Source of the DNA: JAIOQJ01 sp963718635
GTDB lineage: Bacteria; Planctomycetota; Planctomycetia; Gemmatales; Gemmataceae
Length of the DNA stretch: 64,000 nucleotides
Direction: 5' to 3'
Assembly: GCA_963718635.1 (NCBI GenBank)
Contig: OY970367.1
Span: 2,666,001 to 2,730,000, forward strand
A program made the position numbers and the translations under genes. Every line of letters begins with the position of its first letter. Within the stretch, counting starts at the first letter, position 1. This document shows, in pieces, positions 9,056-17,010 of the stretch. The notes below the pieces were generated by a model, which saw nothing but the letters and a program-made list of their open reading frames with translations, did not search any database and was not told the DNA's origin.

Positions 9056-9650
9056 CAAAGGAAACCTCCCAAAAAGAAGCGAACACGTTCGCAAGTCATG
9101 CGAACGCCGGACCTAAGAAATGGACACGAATAGGCTTTACACTGCGCCGAAACTAAGCAATCGAAGTGCCGAATGAAGAGTGTAAATTGTACACTTCACG
9201 TAAACCATTACGGCTAAACAATTTATACGTTTGGATTCCATTGCTCCGATTGCCTTATTCTTTAGCAGTCTCTTATGAGCTCTTGATCGCTGCATGAAGT
9301 TTAGGCATTTTATGCTCGGAATCAAGCTTTGGCTTAAAGAGCTGGAAGCAGCAGTTCGATATTGTCTAAGTAGACGGCACTTCTCTATATCGCGGTGAAC
9401 ATCATCTTCGCTAAGTTGCCGATTTATCCTATTGCACTCAATTTTCCAAGTCGGTACATCCGGAACGTAAGCTGGCCATTTTCACAGAACCCGCTTAATC
9501 AAGTCGAATGGGAAGTTAGGGGAATGCCGATTCCATATTTGACCGTTAAAGCTCTCCACGGTTTTTGAATGCGACGACGGTTAAGTGCGAGGGACCGCGG
9601 GTTTCTTGCCGTCGCGCAACCGAACCTAAGGATAGAAGAGGCAAACCCCC
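9056..9650. other. Divergent intergenic region, transporter/porin; A+T-rich, no gene seen
   Basis: A 595-base gap between the divergent ammonium transporter and porin genes, visibly more A+T-rich than its surroundings. It must hold both promoters. I see no convincing ORF or sigma-54 element (TGGCAC-N5-TTGC). The clearest structure is the inverted repeat at 9179-9195, listed separately. Confidence 0.6.
9179..9195. promoter_or_regulatory. Operator-like inverted repeat AGTGTA-N5-TACACT
   Basis: AGTGTA (9179-9184) and TACACT (9190-9195) are exact reverse complements with spacer AATTG, 124 bases before the transporter start. The size and spacing fit a dimeric regulator. It does not match NtcA (GTA-N8-TAC) or GlnR/TnrA (17-bp) sites. 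Function inferred only. Confidence 0.35.
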
Positions 9651-11204
9651 ATGTTCGATGTATTCGCGTTAAGCGTCGCCCTCTCAGTCGGCCAGGCGGG
9701 TACGCCCGCCGTCGTGCCGCCCCCGCCGGACCTTCCCCAAAAGGTCACCACCGTCGACCCGATCGTACCGCAAGCCAACGGCCGGACGGTGATCACCGTC
9801 GAGCCGATCTCCGCCACCTCGCCCCGCTTGCAGGCCAAGCCGGTGGCTTTGCAGAAAGATGGCTCCAAAGAGCTTCAGGATCCGAAGAGTAAAGGCAACA
9901 GCGACATCAATCCCGAAGCCAAGAAAGATGAAGAGAAGAAAGACGAAGAGAAGAAAGACGAAGACAAGAAGGACGAGCCGAAGAAAGACGATCGCGGCCT
10001 GTTCATGAAGATGCTGGACGGCACGCCGATGGGCGAGACGCTGAAGGATAAGAAGATCTCCATCAGTGGTTGGACGCAGATGTCCTACACCGGCTCCGGC
10101 GCCGGCACGGTCAATCTGCCGGTGGTGTGGAACGATCGGGCCAACAAGTTCCTGATCCAACAACACTGGATCACGGTGCAGAAAGCCCTCGACACCGAAT
10201 CCAAAGAAGCCAGCTTCGGCTGGCGCGTTGACGGCATGTTCGGTACTGACTACCGCTACATGATGATCCGCGGCTTTTGGAACTCCCAGCTGCTCAACAC
10301 GAAAGTGAACCAGGCCGAACCGAACGGCTTCCAGCAGAACCTCTACGGCTTCGATCTGCCGCAGTTCTTCGCGAACGCTTACCTGCCGAACTTGTTCGAA
10401 GGGACCGAGCTCCGTGCCGGACGCGTTTACACGCCGTGGGGTATGGAGTCGGTCGAAGGCGTCAGTTCGCCTCTGCTCTCTCGGTCATACGCGTTCAACT
10501 GGGCTCCCCCCTTCTTCCATACCGCTTTGGTGGCCATGCCCAAGTTCAGTAAGAACTGGTCGGGCGTGGCGATGCTCGCCTTGGGCAACGATACGTTCTT
10601 CTCCGGATCCGACGAACTTCGCTTCATCGGCAACATCAACTGGAAGAGCGACGACGAAAAGACGACCGCGACATTCGCCACGTCGCTCGGCCGAGGCAAG
10701 TTCAACGCCGGCGCCCCGTTCAACCCGGCTACCAACGGCCTTATGTCCGAAGCCGCCGGTCGTAATAACTTCAACGCCTTCGACTTCGTGTTCACCCACA
10801 AGGTAACCGACAAATTCACCTACTCGATGGAAGCGATCTACGCTTACCAGTCTGGCGTGCCGACATCCGCTTCGGTCGGCGTCATCTCCGGAGCCATCAT
10901 CTCCGACGACCCGGTATCGAAGACGGCCAACTGGTGGTCGGTCGCTCAATACTTCCAATACCAATGGACAGATCAACTTGCTTCGATCTTCCGTCCTGAA
11001 GTGTTCGACGATCTCGAAGGTCAACGAACCGGCTTCAAAGGCGTGTACTATGCCGGAACCTTCGGCTACCAGTACAAGCCGAAGGATTGGCTCTGGTTCC
11101 GTCCTGAAATTCGCTACGACTACAACGGACAAAGCACGCCCTTCAACAACGGCACCCAGCACCACCTCTGGACCGCTTCCACGGATATGATCATCCGCTG
11201 GTGA
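9651..11204 (+). CDS. Outer-membrane beta-barrel porin (BBP2/OmpL-like family)
   Basis: The 517-residue product has a short hydrophobic leader (FALSVALSVGQAG), a Pro-rich stretch, a K/D/E-rich linker (about residues 83-118), then a region rich in alternating aromatic/polar strands from KISISGWTQMSYTG onward, ending MIIRW with the C-terminal aromatic typical of barrel insertion. AGRVYTPWGMESVEG, FHTALVAMPKFSKNWSG and YAGTFGYQYKPKDWLWFRPEIRYDY look like the BBP2 family, common and abundant in planctomycetes. It is divergent from the ammonium transporter and convergent with glnA, suggesting a role in entry of small nitrogen compounds, but the substrate is unknown. ATG at 9651 is preceded by AGAAGAGGC, a plausible ribosome site. 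Confidence 0.85.
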   Translation: MFDVFALSVALSVGQAGTPAVVPPPPDLPQKVTTVDPIVPQANGRTVITVEPISATSPRLQAKPVALQKDGSKELQDPKSKGNSDINPEAKKDEEKKDEEKKDEDKKDEPKKDDRGLFMKMLDGTPMGETLKDKKISISGWTQMSYTGSGAGTVNLPVVWNDRANKFLIQQHWITVQKALDTESKEASFGWRVDGMFGTDYRYMMIRGFWNSQLLNTKVNQAEPNGFQQNLYGFDLPQFFANAYLPNLFEGTELRAGRVYTPWGMESVEGVSSPLLSRSYAFNWAPPFFHTALVAMPKFSKNWSGVAMLALGNDTFFSGSDELRFIGNINWKSDDEKTTATFATSLGRGKFNAGAPFNPATNGLMSEAAGRNNFNAFDFVFTHKVTDKFTYSMEAIYAYQSGVPTSASVGVISGAIISDDPVSKTANWWSVAQYFQYQWTDQLASIFRPEVFDDLEGQRTGFKGVYYAGTFGYQYKPKDWLWFRPEIRYDYNGQSTPFNNGTQHHLWTASTDMIIRW

Positions 11205-11211
11205 GTTGAGT

Positions 11212-11246
11212 GCCTGCGGCTTCGCGATCATCGCGAAGCCGCAGGC
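11212..11246. terminator. Bidirectional hairpin terminator, porin/glnA
   Basis: GCCTGCGGCTTCGCG (11212-11226) pairs perfectly over 15 bp with 11232-11246 around the loop ATCAT. It lies between the porin stop (11204) and the convergent glnA stop (11252), so it probably ends both transcripts although no long T-tract follows. Confidence 0.7.
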
Positions 11247-11251
11247 GGCTG

Positions 11252-12665
11252 TCACATGTCGTAATACAACGCAAATTCATAGGGATGAGGTCGAACGCGT
11301 ATCGCTTCGACCTCATTCTGTCGTTTATAGCGGATCCATGTCTCGATCACGTCCGGCGTAAAGACATCTCGTTGCAGCAAAAACTCTTGATCTTTTTGTA
11401 GAGCGTTCAGGGCACTCTCAAGCGAAAGCGGCGGACCCGGCACTTTCGACAATTCCTCCGCGCCCAGGTCGTAGATGTCCTTATCCAACGGTTCCCCGGC
11501 AGATACCTTGTTCTTGATGCCATCGATCATGGCCATCAGAATCGCTGCAAAGCCAAGGTAAGGGTTGCACGAGGCATCGGGCAAGCGAAACTCGATGCGC
11601 CGATCGTCCCGGCTTGGTGAGTAGACCGGTATGCGGACGGCCGCCGAACGATTGCGTTGGCTATAAGCGAGCTTGACCGGCGCTTCGAAGCCAGGCACTA
11701 GCCGTTTGTAGCTGTTCGTGGTGGGATTGGTGATGGCGCAAAGCGCTGGCGAATGTTTGAGCAGGCCGCCAATGGCATACTCGGCAATCTCGGACAGCCC
11801 GGCATAGCGCGAGCCCGCGAATAGATTATCGTCGCCTCGCCACAGCGACAGGTGAACGGTCATGCCGCTGCCGTAGTCCTGGAAGATCGGCTTGGGCATG
11901 AACGTGGCTGTCTTCCCATGCCGGCGAGCAACGTTCTTCACGCAGTACTTGTACTTCAGCACATTGTCGGCCATGCGTAAGAGGTCGGCATGGCGAATAT
12001 CGACTACGCCTTGCCCTCCTGAAGCGGCTTCATGCCGATGCGCTTCGACGGCCAGGCCGCATTCGATCATGGTCAGCATCATCTCCGAACGGAGATCGTG
12101 CATGGCATCTGAAGGCGGGCAGGGAAAGTAACCTTCTTTGTAGCGGAGCTTATGTCCAAGATTCGGCCGTTCATCGCGGCCGGTGTTCCACGCCGCCCTC
12201 GACGCTATCGACAAAATAATAACCAGAACGGGCATCTTGATCGTAACGCACATCGTCGAAAACGAAAAATTCGACTTCGGGGCCGAACATCGCGCGATCC
12301 GCGACGCCCAGCTCTTTCATGTAGTTGACGGCCTTGCGCGCGACGTTGCGGGGATCGCGGGTGTAATCCTCTTTCGTCAACGGATCCTGGATGTTGCAAA
12401 TGAGCGTCAGCGTCGTGTCTTTGCAGAAGGGATCGATGAAAGCCGTGTCTGGAACGGGGACGACGAGCATGTCCGACTCGTTGATCGCCTGCCAGCCGCG
12501 GATGCTGGAGCCATCGAAGCCGATGCCGTCCTGGAAGACGTTTTCGGTCAACACTTCGGCCGGGATGGTGAAATGTTGCCAAAGGCCGGGAAAGTCCATG
12601 AACCGCAAATCGACCGCTTTGACTTCCTTTTCACGGATAAATGCCAGCAGTTCTCTCGGAGTCAC
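11252..12665 (-). CDS. glnA: Glutamine synthetase type I, frame break near 12180
   Basis: Dodecameric GS I; ATP + glutamate + ammonium to glutamine. Motifs in order: VDLRFMDFPGLWQHF, GFDGSSIRGW, MFGPEVEFFVFD, then (after the break) NTGRDERPNLGHKLRYKEGYF, MTMIECGLAVEAHRHEAASGGQGV, NPTTNSYKRLVPGFEAP, RRIEFRLPDASCNPYLGFAAILMA, and a KDIYDL motif equivalent to the adenylylated-Tyr region. The frame changes in the codons for VEG/AWNTGRD near 12180; one surplus base explains it. The longer frame begins at TTG 12695, but GTG 12665 (VTPRELLAF) has GGAGGGG nine bases upstream and matches where GS I proteins begin. It is separated from the Amt/PII/GS III group only by the porin gene. Confidence 0.93.
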
Positions 12666-12730
12666 GACGAAATACCCCTCCATTGAAATGGACAACGATT
12701 AGATAATATTCGCTTCAAGGAGAGGTAGCA

Positions 12731-12818
12731 GTTAGCGGCGAGCGTGTTAGCGGCGAGCGTGTGGCGAGCGCTCTTTCGCGCTCGCCACACGCTCGCCGCT
12801 AACACGCTCGCCGCTAAC
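12731..12818. repeat. 41-bp perfect hairpin made of GTTAGCGGCGAGCGT units
   Basis: Bases 12731-12771 are the exact reverse complement of 12778-12818; the loop is TCTTTC. Each arm contains two tandem copies of the unit GTTAGCGGCGAGCGT followed by GTGGCGAGCGC. It lies directly after the stop of the zinc-ribbon/TPR gene (12829) and 66 bases upstream of the glnA start on the same strand, so it could stop read-through into glnA. Confidence 0.8.
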
Positions 12819-12828
12819 ACGCTCGGCG

Positions 12829-14718
12829 CTAACGAGTCTTCGTTTTGCGATCTTGCAAGCCGAGCGCGGTGCCCGCGAAACCGAAGGGTTGGATTGTTCC
12901 CTTCGGCATTGCCTGGACAGAGCGGATATATGAACTTTCGCCCGCAGCGGCATTGTGGCGTGCCATCTCGGCCCGCTGCAAGGCTTGGGCGACGTTCGGC
13001 TTTTCGGTTGGCGGCAGCTGTTCGAGCCAGGCTTCATCCGCCTTTGCTTTGCCCAGAGCAGCGAGGCGCATGCGAAGAATTTCCAGCCGGGCCCACGATT
13101 TAATCCCATCATCTTTGATCGATTCCATCAACTCCTCAGCTTGCTCCGGCTTGCCGGCGCGAAAGGCGATCTCCGCCAAACGGGAGATGGACCAGGCCGC
13201 AGCAACTGGCGCCTTTCCTTCGATCTTGACGATTTCCTGGGCCTTTTCCAGCGCGGCCAACGCCTCATCCATTTTGCCCTGTTCAACGCCGATGGAAGCG
13301 ATACGAGCCAAGGCCTCAATGCGATCAACGCTCGGGCCCGCAAATTTGGCGATGTCGATGGCTCGACTCGACTTGCCCTGCAGGGCATAGCCTTCGGCAT
13401 AAGCGAGTCGGGAACCGCGGCCTAAGGGCTTAGGGGATTTTAGCTCCACCATTGGCATTGGCGTCAAGCTGGAGGGAGGCTGATCGGCGTCCGGGTGCAG
13501 CGCCAGCCAGAGAGCTGTGGCTGCCGGTTGATCGAGCTTGGACAGGCTATTCAACACCTTGTCCGCGTCGTCCTTTTTACCCATTAGAAACAACTCGACG
13601 CCGACGAGCCCGACCAATTCCGCTTCATCGTTCGCTGCGGAATTCTTGGCGATTTCGGATGCTAAAGCGGCTTGGTCCTTTTCAGCAAAGCGTCGGGTCA
13701 TCAGCCTTACAGCCCGGGAGCGCATCTCGGAATCGGCAGGCGGAATCTTATCGAGGCACTTGCGCGTGAGCGCTCGGACGTCCTGCCATTTCACGCGCGT
13801 GTCGTCGGCCACTTCTTTCGCATTGCCGCCGCAGACGACGAGGTTGGCCGCCAGTTCGCCCAGCAAGGCGCTACGATTCGGATTTGTTGTCGGTAGATTC
13901 TGCAACTCGTCGCGTGCCTTGTCGAAGTACTTCAACCCCGCGTCCCGGTCTTCGATCTTCTTCGCTATCCGCAGATGGTATTCGCCGGCATAACGATGAA
14001 TGGCCGCTTGAAATTCGGGGCTCTTCACTCCCTCGTTCTTGTCTTCGATCGCTTTGACCGCCATATCCATCCATTTTCCTTCGTGGCTCTCTCCCCGTTC
14101 TTTCAAGACATAGCGCACGAGCATGGCGGCAATGCCGACAAACGCCAGCGCATACATCGCCCGCTTGATCCGGCGAAGACGGCGCTCGCGCGGGTCCTCA
14201 TCGTCTTCCGTTTCTAGAGCGCCTGCCTTCCGCAGCGCTTCACCACTGACGCCTTTGCGCGTCGTTTCCCAAACACCGGCAGGAACCGGCTCGGTCGCCT
14301 TGGCCATTGAAGGCCGACCGCCTGTAGCCGAACGCCAATCGGATGGCTTGTCTTCCACCAATTTCGGGACGCGTATGATCTTCCGACATTCAGGGCAGGT
14401 GGTGTTCTTCCCCGCCATCGTCGCATCGACTTCAAACTTGTGATCGCAATGCTGGCAGTTTATCGGGATCTTCTTCGCGGCCGGCGTTTCTTTCACGGCA
14501 GCGGGCAGAGGGGCTTCTTCACCAAAGGCTGCGGCAGCCAACGCTTCGGCGTCAACCTTCTTGTTGGCAGCAGAAGGCGTCGCCGCAACCGTGGATTGAA
14601 AGGGGATGAGAATCGACTGCTTGCATTTCGGGTTCTTGCATTTGCCCATCTTCCCGGCGAACTTCTCGTCGAGCCGATAGAAGGCCCCGCAATGCGGGCA
14701 GTTGAATTCGATCGCCAT
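12829..14718 (-). CDS. Double zinc-ribbon, single-pass membrane, TPR-like protein
   Basis: 629 residues. Two N-terminal zinc ribbons are visible: FNCPHCGAFY with KCKNPKCKQS (residues 4-34), and NCQHCDHKF with TTCPECRKIIRVP (about 92-120). Then come a linker, a membrane segment (AMYALAFVGIAAMLVRYVL, about 187-206), and a long alpha-helical region with TPR-like repeats (ALARIASIGVEQGKMDEALAALEKA; LAEIAFRAGKPEQAEELMESI). The layout (ribbon, membrane segment, helical repeats) is frequent in Gemmata-like planctomycetes and suggests a cytoplasmic sensor or adaptor with an exported scaffold, but no function is established. ATG at 14718 is clear. The gene appears monocistronic, ending at a 41-bp hairpin. 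Confidence 0.85.
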   Translation of the reverse strand: MAIEFNCPHCGAFYRLDEKFAGKMGKCKNPKCKQSILIPFQSTVAATPSAANKKVDAEALAAAAFGEEAPLPAAVKETPAAKKIPINCQHCDHKFEVDATMAGKNTTCPECRKIIRVPKLVEDKPSDWRSATGGRPSMAKATEPVPAGVWETTRKGVSGEALRKAGALETEDDEDPRERRLRRIKRAMYALAFVGIAAMLVRYVLKERGESHEGKWMDMAVKAIEDKNEGVKSPEFQAAIHRYAGEYHLRIAKKIEDRDAGLKYFDKARDELQNLPTTNPNRSALLGELAANLVVCGGNAKEVADDTRVKWQDVRALTRKCLDKIPPADSEMRSRAVRLMTRRFAEKDQAALASEIAKNSAANDEAELVGLVGVELFLMGKKDDADKVLNSLSKLDQPAATALWLALHPDADQPPSSLTPMPMVELKSPKPLGRGSRLAYAEGYALQGKSSRAIDIAKFAGPSVDRIEALARIASIGVEQGKMDEALAALEKAQEIVKIEGKAPVAAAWSISRLAEIAFRAGKPEQAEELMESIKDDGIKSWARLEILRMRLAALGKAKADEAWLEQLPPTEKPNVAQALQRAEMARHNAAAGESSYIRSVQAMPKGTIQPFGFAGTALGLQDRKTKTR

Positions 14719-15183
14719 GATGCGAAGACCTTGGAGAGGCGGAAAGCTGCGTTAGCGTGTATTACGACCGACGTGAAAGAGCGGCAATCGCGCAGAACGC
14801 TTCGCGACTCGCAATCACCTATTATTTCCAATTCGCTTGCATCAGACAAGCGCGAGGTTGCTTATCCGGTCAAACGCATCACCACAACGCGCTCTGTCAT
14901 TACCTGGCAGCTTACTCTGCTTGGCTCGCGGGCGCACCTAGCCGCACGCTCCACGCGCTCACCGGCTGAAAGCGCTTCGCTGGGCAAAGCCTTCGCGTCA
15001 CGGCTTACAAGGCAGCCCGAAAACCATGTCAACCACCTTGGCCGCTTGCGCAGTCCATTTCAGCAATTCCGTGCGATCTTGAAATTTCCCACAATCTTCA
15101 CTGGCAACGCGCTGCCAGTTGGGATAATCTTCCACGGATGCAATCATTCATCTCATCTTTTTATTCGGCAGGGAGCCTTCAAC
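14719..15183. other. Intergenic region, no gene seen
   Basis: 465 bases between the divergent zinc-ribbon/TPR gene and the ester-cyclase-like gene. An open frame runs across it in the plus direction, but its composition and lack of family features mark it as chance read-through upstream of the real ATG at 15184. No strong hairpin or repeat was noticed. Confidence 0.5.
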
Positions 15184-15642
15184 ATGGATTCAATCGAGCG
15201 TCAAAAACAACAAGTTAACAACCTGATCAGCGAGATGACGGCCCACCGTTGGGAAGAGGCGGTGGATGCCTTCGAAGGTGAAAGCCCCGCCTTCGAAGAC
15301 GTGCCCGCCAACGTTCGCCTCACCGGCAAGTCCGGCATCGCCCGGGCCTATCAATCGCTCAGCACCGCTTTGCCCGACCTCACCATCGAAATTTCACACG
15401 CCTCCGACGTGCCCGGCTACTCCGTCCGCGAACTCCTTTTCACCGGCACGCATCAGGGCACTTATCAAGGGTTGGAAGCCACGGGCCAGCGCATCCGGTT
15501 TGCCTGCGCCTGCTTCTTTCTGTTTGATCCCAAAGGCCGATTGATGACCGAACGGGTCTACTTCGACAACGACACGCTGCTGCAACAGATGCGAGGCCGC
15601 TCGCAGCCCTACGTTCCCCGGCAGCTTTGCATTGCGTCCTGA
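15184..15642 (+). CDS. SnoaL-like ester cyclase / NTF2-fold protein
   Basis: 152 residues with the pattern of the ester cyclase (SnoaL) family: an N-terminal helix, NVRLTGKSGIARAYQSL, ALPDLTIEISHAS, FTGTHQGTYQGLEATGQRIRFACACFF, and DPKGRLMTERVYFDNDTLLQQM. These small alpha+beta cones bind hydrophobic molecules; many are uncharacterised rather than true cyclases. The chosen ATG (15184) has AGGGAG eight to nine bases upstream; the same frame is open for another 248 codons upstream but without family resemblance. A textbook terminator follows at 15667. No operon partners. Confidence 0.85.
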   Translation: MDSIERQKQQVNNLISEMTAHRWEEAVDAFEGESPAFEDVPANVRLTGKSGIARAYQSLSTALPDLTIEISHASDVPGYSVRELLFTGTHQGTYQGLEATGQRIRFACACFFLFDPKGRLMTERVYFDNDTLLQQMRGRSQPYVPRQLCIAS

Positions 15643-15666
15643 TAACGAAACGTCACTTGGAAAGCG

Positions 15667-15695
15667 AAGGCCGCGTCAGACACGCGGCCTTTTCT
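15667..15695 (+). terminator. Intrinsic terminator after ester-cyclase-like gene
   Basis: AAGGCCGCGT (15667-15676), loop CAGAC, ACGCGGCCTT (15682-15691), then TTCT: a 10-bp GC-rich stem followed by a short T-tract, 24 bases after the stop codon. Confidence 0.85.
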
Positions 15696-15832
15696 ACGCG
15701 CTGCACGATGCTTCCACGATGCGGCCGGCAGTTAAGCCATTGTTCGCTCCTTGCTTCCTCGCCTCAAAGACGCTACCCTTGCCTTACACGGCCTATGCCG
15801 CAATTCAACGAATTTCAAATGAGTGAGGAACG

Positions 15833-16912
15833 ATGAAGCTGCTCATTTCTCTCCCGGCTCTGCTGCTCCTGACTGCGTTGGTGCACGCCGACATCGATTT
15901 CGCCAAAGACATCAAGCCGATTCTGGAACAATCGTGCGTGAAATGCCACTCCGGAGCGAAGCCGAAAGGCGGCTTGAGCCTTGAGACAAAAGAAGCCCTG
16001 CTCAAAGGCGGCAATGATGGCATGGACTTGATCGTCGGCAAGTCGGCCGAAAGCTTGCTCTACAAGTCGGTGATTGCGCCCAAAGACGACGACATCAAAA
16101 TGCCTCCCGAAGGCGAACGACTCCCCAAAGCGACGACCGATAAGTTGCAGGCTTGGATTGATCAGGGCGCCAAATGGCCCGAAGGCATTGTGCTCAAAGG
16201 GCCAACCAAGGAAGCGCCTAAGGTCGAGGAGACCGGCCTACCGATATCTCCTGGCGAAAAGGCTGCCGTCGAAAAGCTCGAAAAAGCCGGTGTATTTGTG
16301 ATGCGCCTGGCTCAAAACACCAATTGGCTGCGCGTCGATTTCACCCATCGCGGCAAAGACGTCAAAGACGATGAACTAGCCCTCTTGAAAGAAATGCCCA
16401 ACCTTGTCGAGTTGAACCTCGGCGGCATGGCGGTCAACGATTCGAGCATGACTCACATCAAACCGTTGGTTAATTTGGTGCGCCTTCAATTGCATCGCAC
16501 CAAGATCACCGATGCCGGGCTCGTCAATCTATCCGGACTCACAAAACTCGTCTCGCTGAACCTCTATGACACGGCCGTCACCGATGCCGGCATCCAACAG
16601 TTGAAAGAGTGCAAGTCGCTCAAGAAACTCTACGTCTGGCAAAGTAAGGTGACGGAAGACGGCGCGAAACAATTAGCTACCGCAATTCCAGGCGTCGATA
16701 TCAATCGCGGCTACGAACTGCCGCCCGAGCCGAAGAAGGAAGACCCGAAGAAGGAAGAGCCGAAAAAAGAAGAACCGAAAAAGGATCCAAAGAAGAAGGA
16801 TCCCAAGAAAAAAGACCCTGTCAAAAAAGATGACGTCAAGAAAGAAGAGCCCAAGAAGGAAGAGCCCAAGATAGAGGAACCCAAGAAAACTGGCGTCAAG
16901 GACAAGAATTAA
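15833..16912 (+). CDS. Secreted planctomycete cytochrome c-type (CxxCH) domain fused to leucine-rich repeats
   Basis: 359 residues: signal peptide (LLISLPALLLLTALVHA), then a planctomycete-type c heme domain with IDFAKDIKPILEQSCVKCHSG (CVKCH heme site, residues 35-39) and KMPPEGERL, then leucine-rich repeats (ELNLGGMAVNDSSM, RLQLHRTKITDAGL, SLNLYDTAVTDAGI), and a Lys/Pro/Glu/Asp-rich tail of about 60 residues. The heme domain is the kind normally found with DUF1549/DUF1553 proteins, none of which is adjacent. It is probably an exported electron carrier or protein-binding module; the partner is unknown. ATG at 15833 has GAGGA seven bases upstream. A sulfatase gene follows on the same strand after a palindromic repeat. 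Confidence 0.9.
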   Translation: MKLLISLPALLLLTALVHADIDFAKDIKPILEQSCVKCHSGAKPKGGLSLETKEALLKGGNDGMDLIVGKSAESLLYKSVIAPKDDDIKMPPEGERLPKATTDKLQAWIDQGAKWPEGIVLKGPTKEAPKVEETGLPISPGEKAAVEKLEKAGVFVMRLAQNTNWLRVDFTHRGKDVKDDELALLKEMPNLVELNLGGMAVNDSSMTHIKPLVNLVRLQLHRTKITDAGLVNLSGLTKLVSLNLYDTAVTDAGIQQLKECKSLKKLYVWQSKVTEDGAKQLATAIPGVDINRGYELPPEPKKEDPKKEEPKKEEPKKDPKKKDPKKKDPVKKDDVKKEEPKKEEPKIEEPKKTGVKDKN

Positions 16913-16915
16913 TCT

Positions 16916-16984
16916 GGCGAGCCGAATTGCGTAAACAATCGGGTTCTGTAGTTTCACCCGACTGCTTACGCGGTTCGGCTCTCC
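16916..16984. repeat. Inverted repeat, GAGCCGAA...GTAA...TCGGGT family (copy 1)
   Basis: GAGCCGAATTGCGTAAACAA with TCGGGT is matched by the imperfect reverse complement ACCCGACTGCTTACGCGGTT with CGGCTC. Related copies lie at 44101-44192 and 33499-33553. All are intergenic and immediately follow stop codons, so they may double as transcript ends. Confidence 0.75.
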
Positions 16985-17010
16985 AAAAAGCGAATTCCCT
17001 CTCTCTCATC

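Noticed and set aside
9056..9650. Sigma-54 or NtcA-type promoter before the ammonium transporter.
   Set aside because: No TGGCAC-N5-TTGC and no GTA-N8-TAC at a suitable place; the inverted repeat there has a different spacing.
12731..12818. Terminal inverted repeats of an insertion sequence.
   Set aside because: The arms are separated by only six bases and hold no gene.
14440..15642. A 400-residue plus-strand protein ending in the ester-cyclase domain.
   Set aside because: Its first 248 codons overlap the zinc-ribbon gene antisense or non-coding sequence; the ATG at 15184 with AGGGAG fits the family start.
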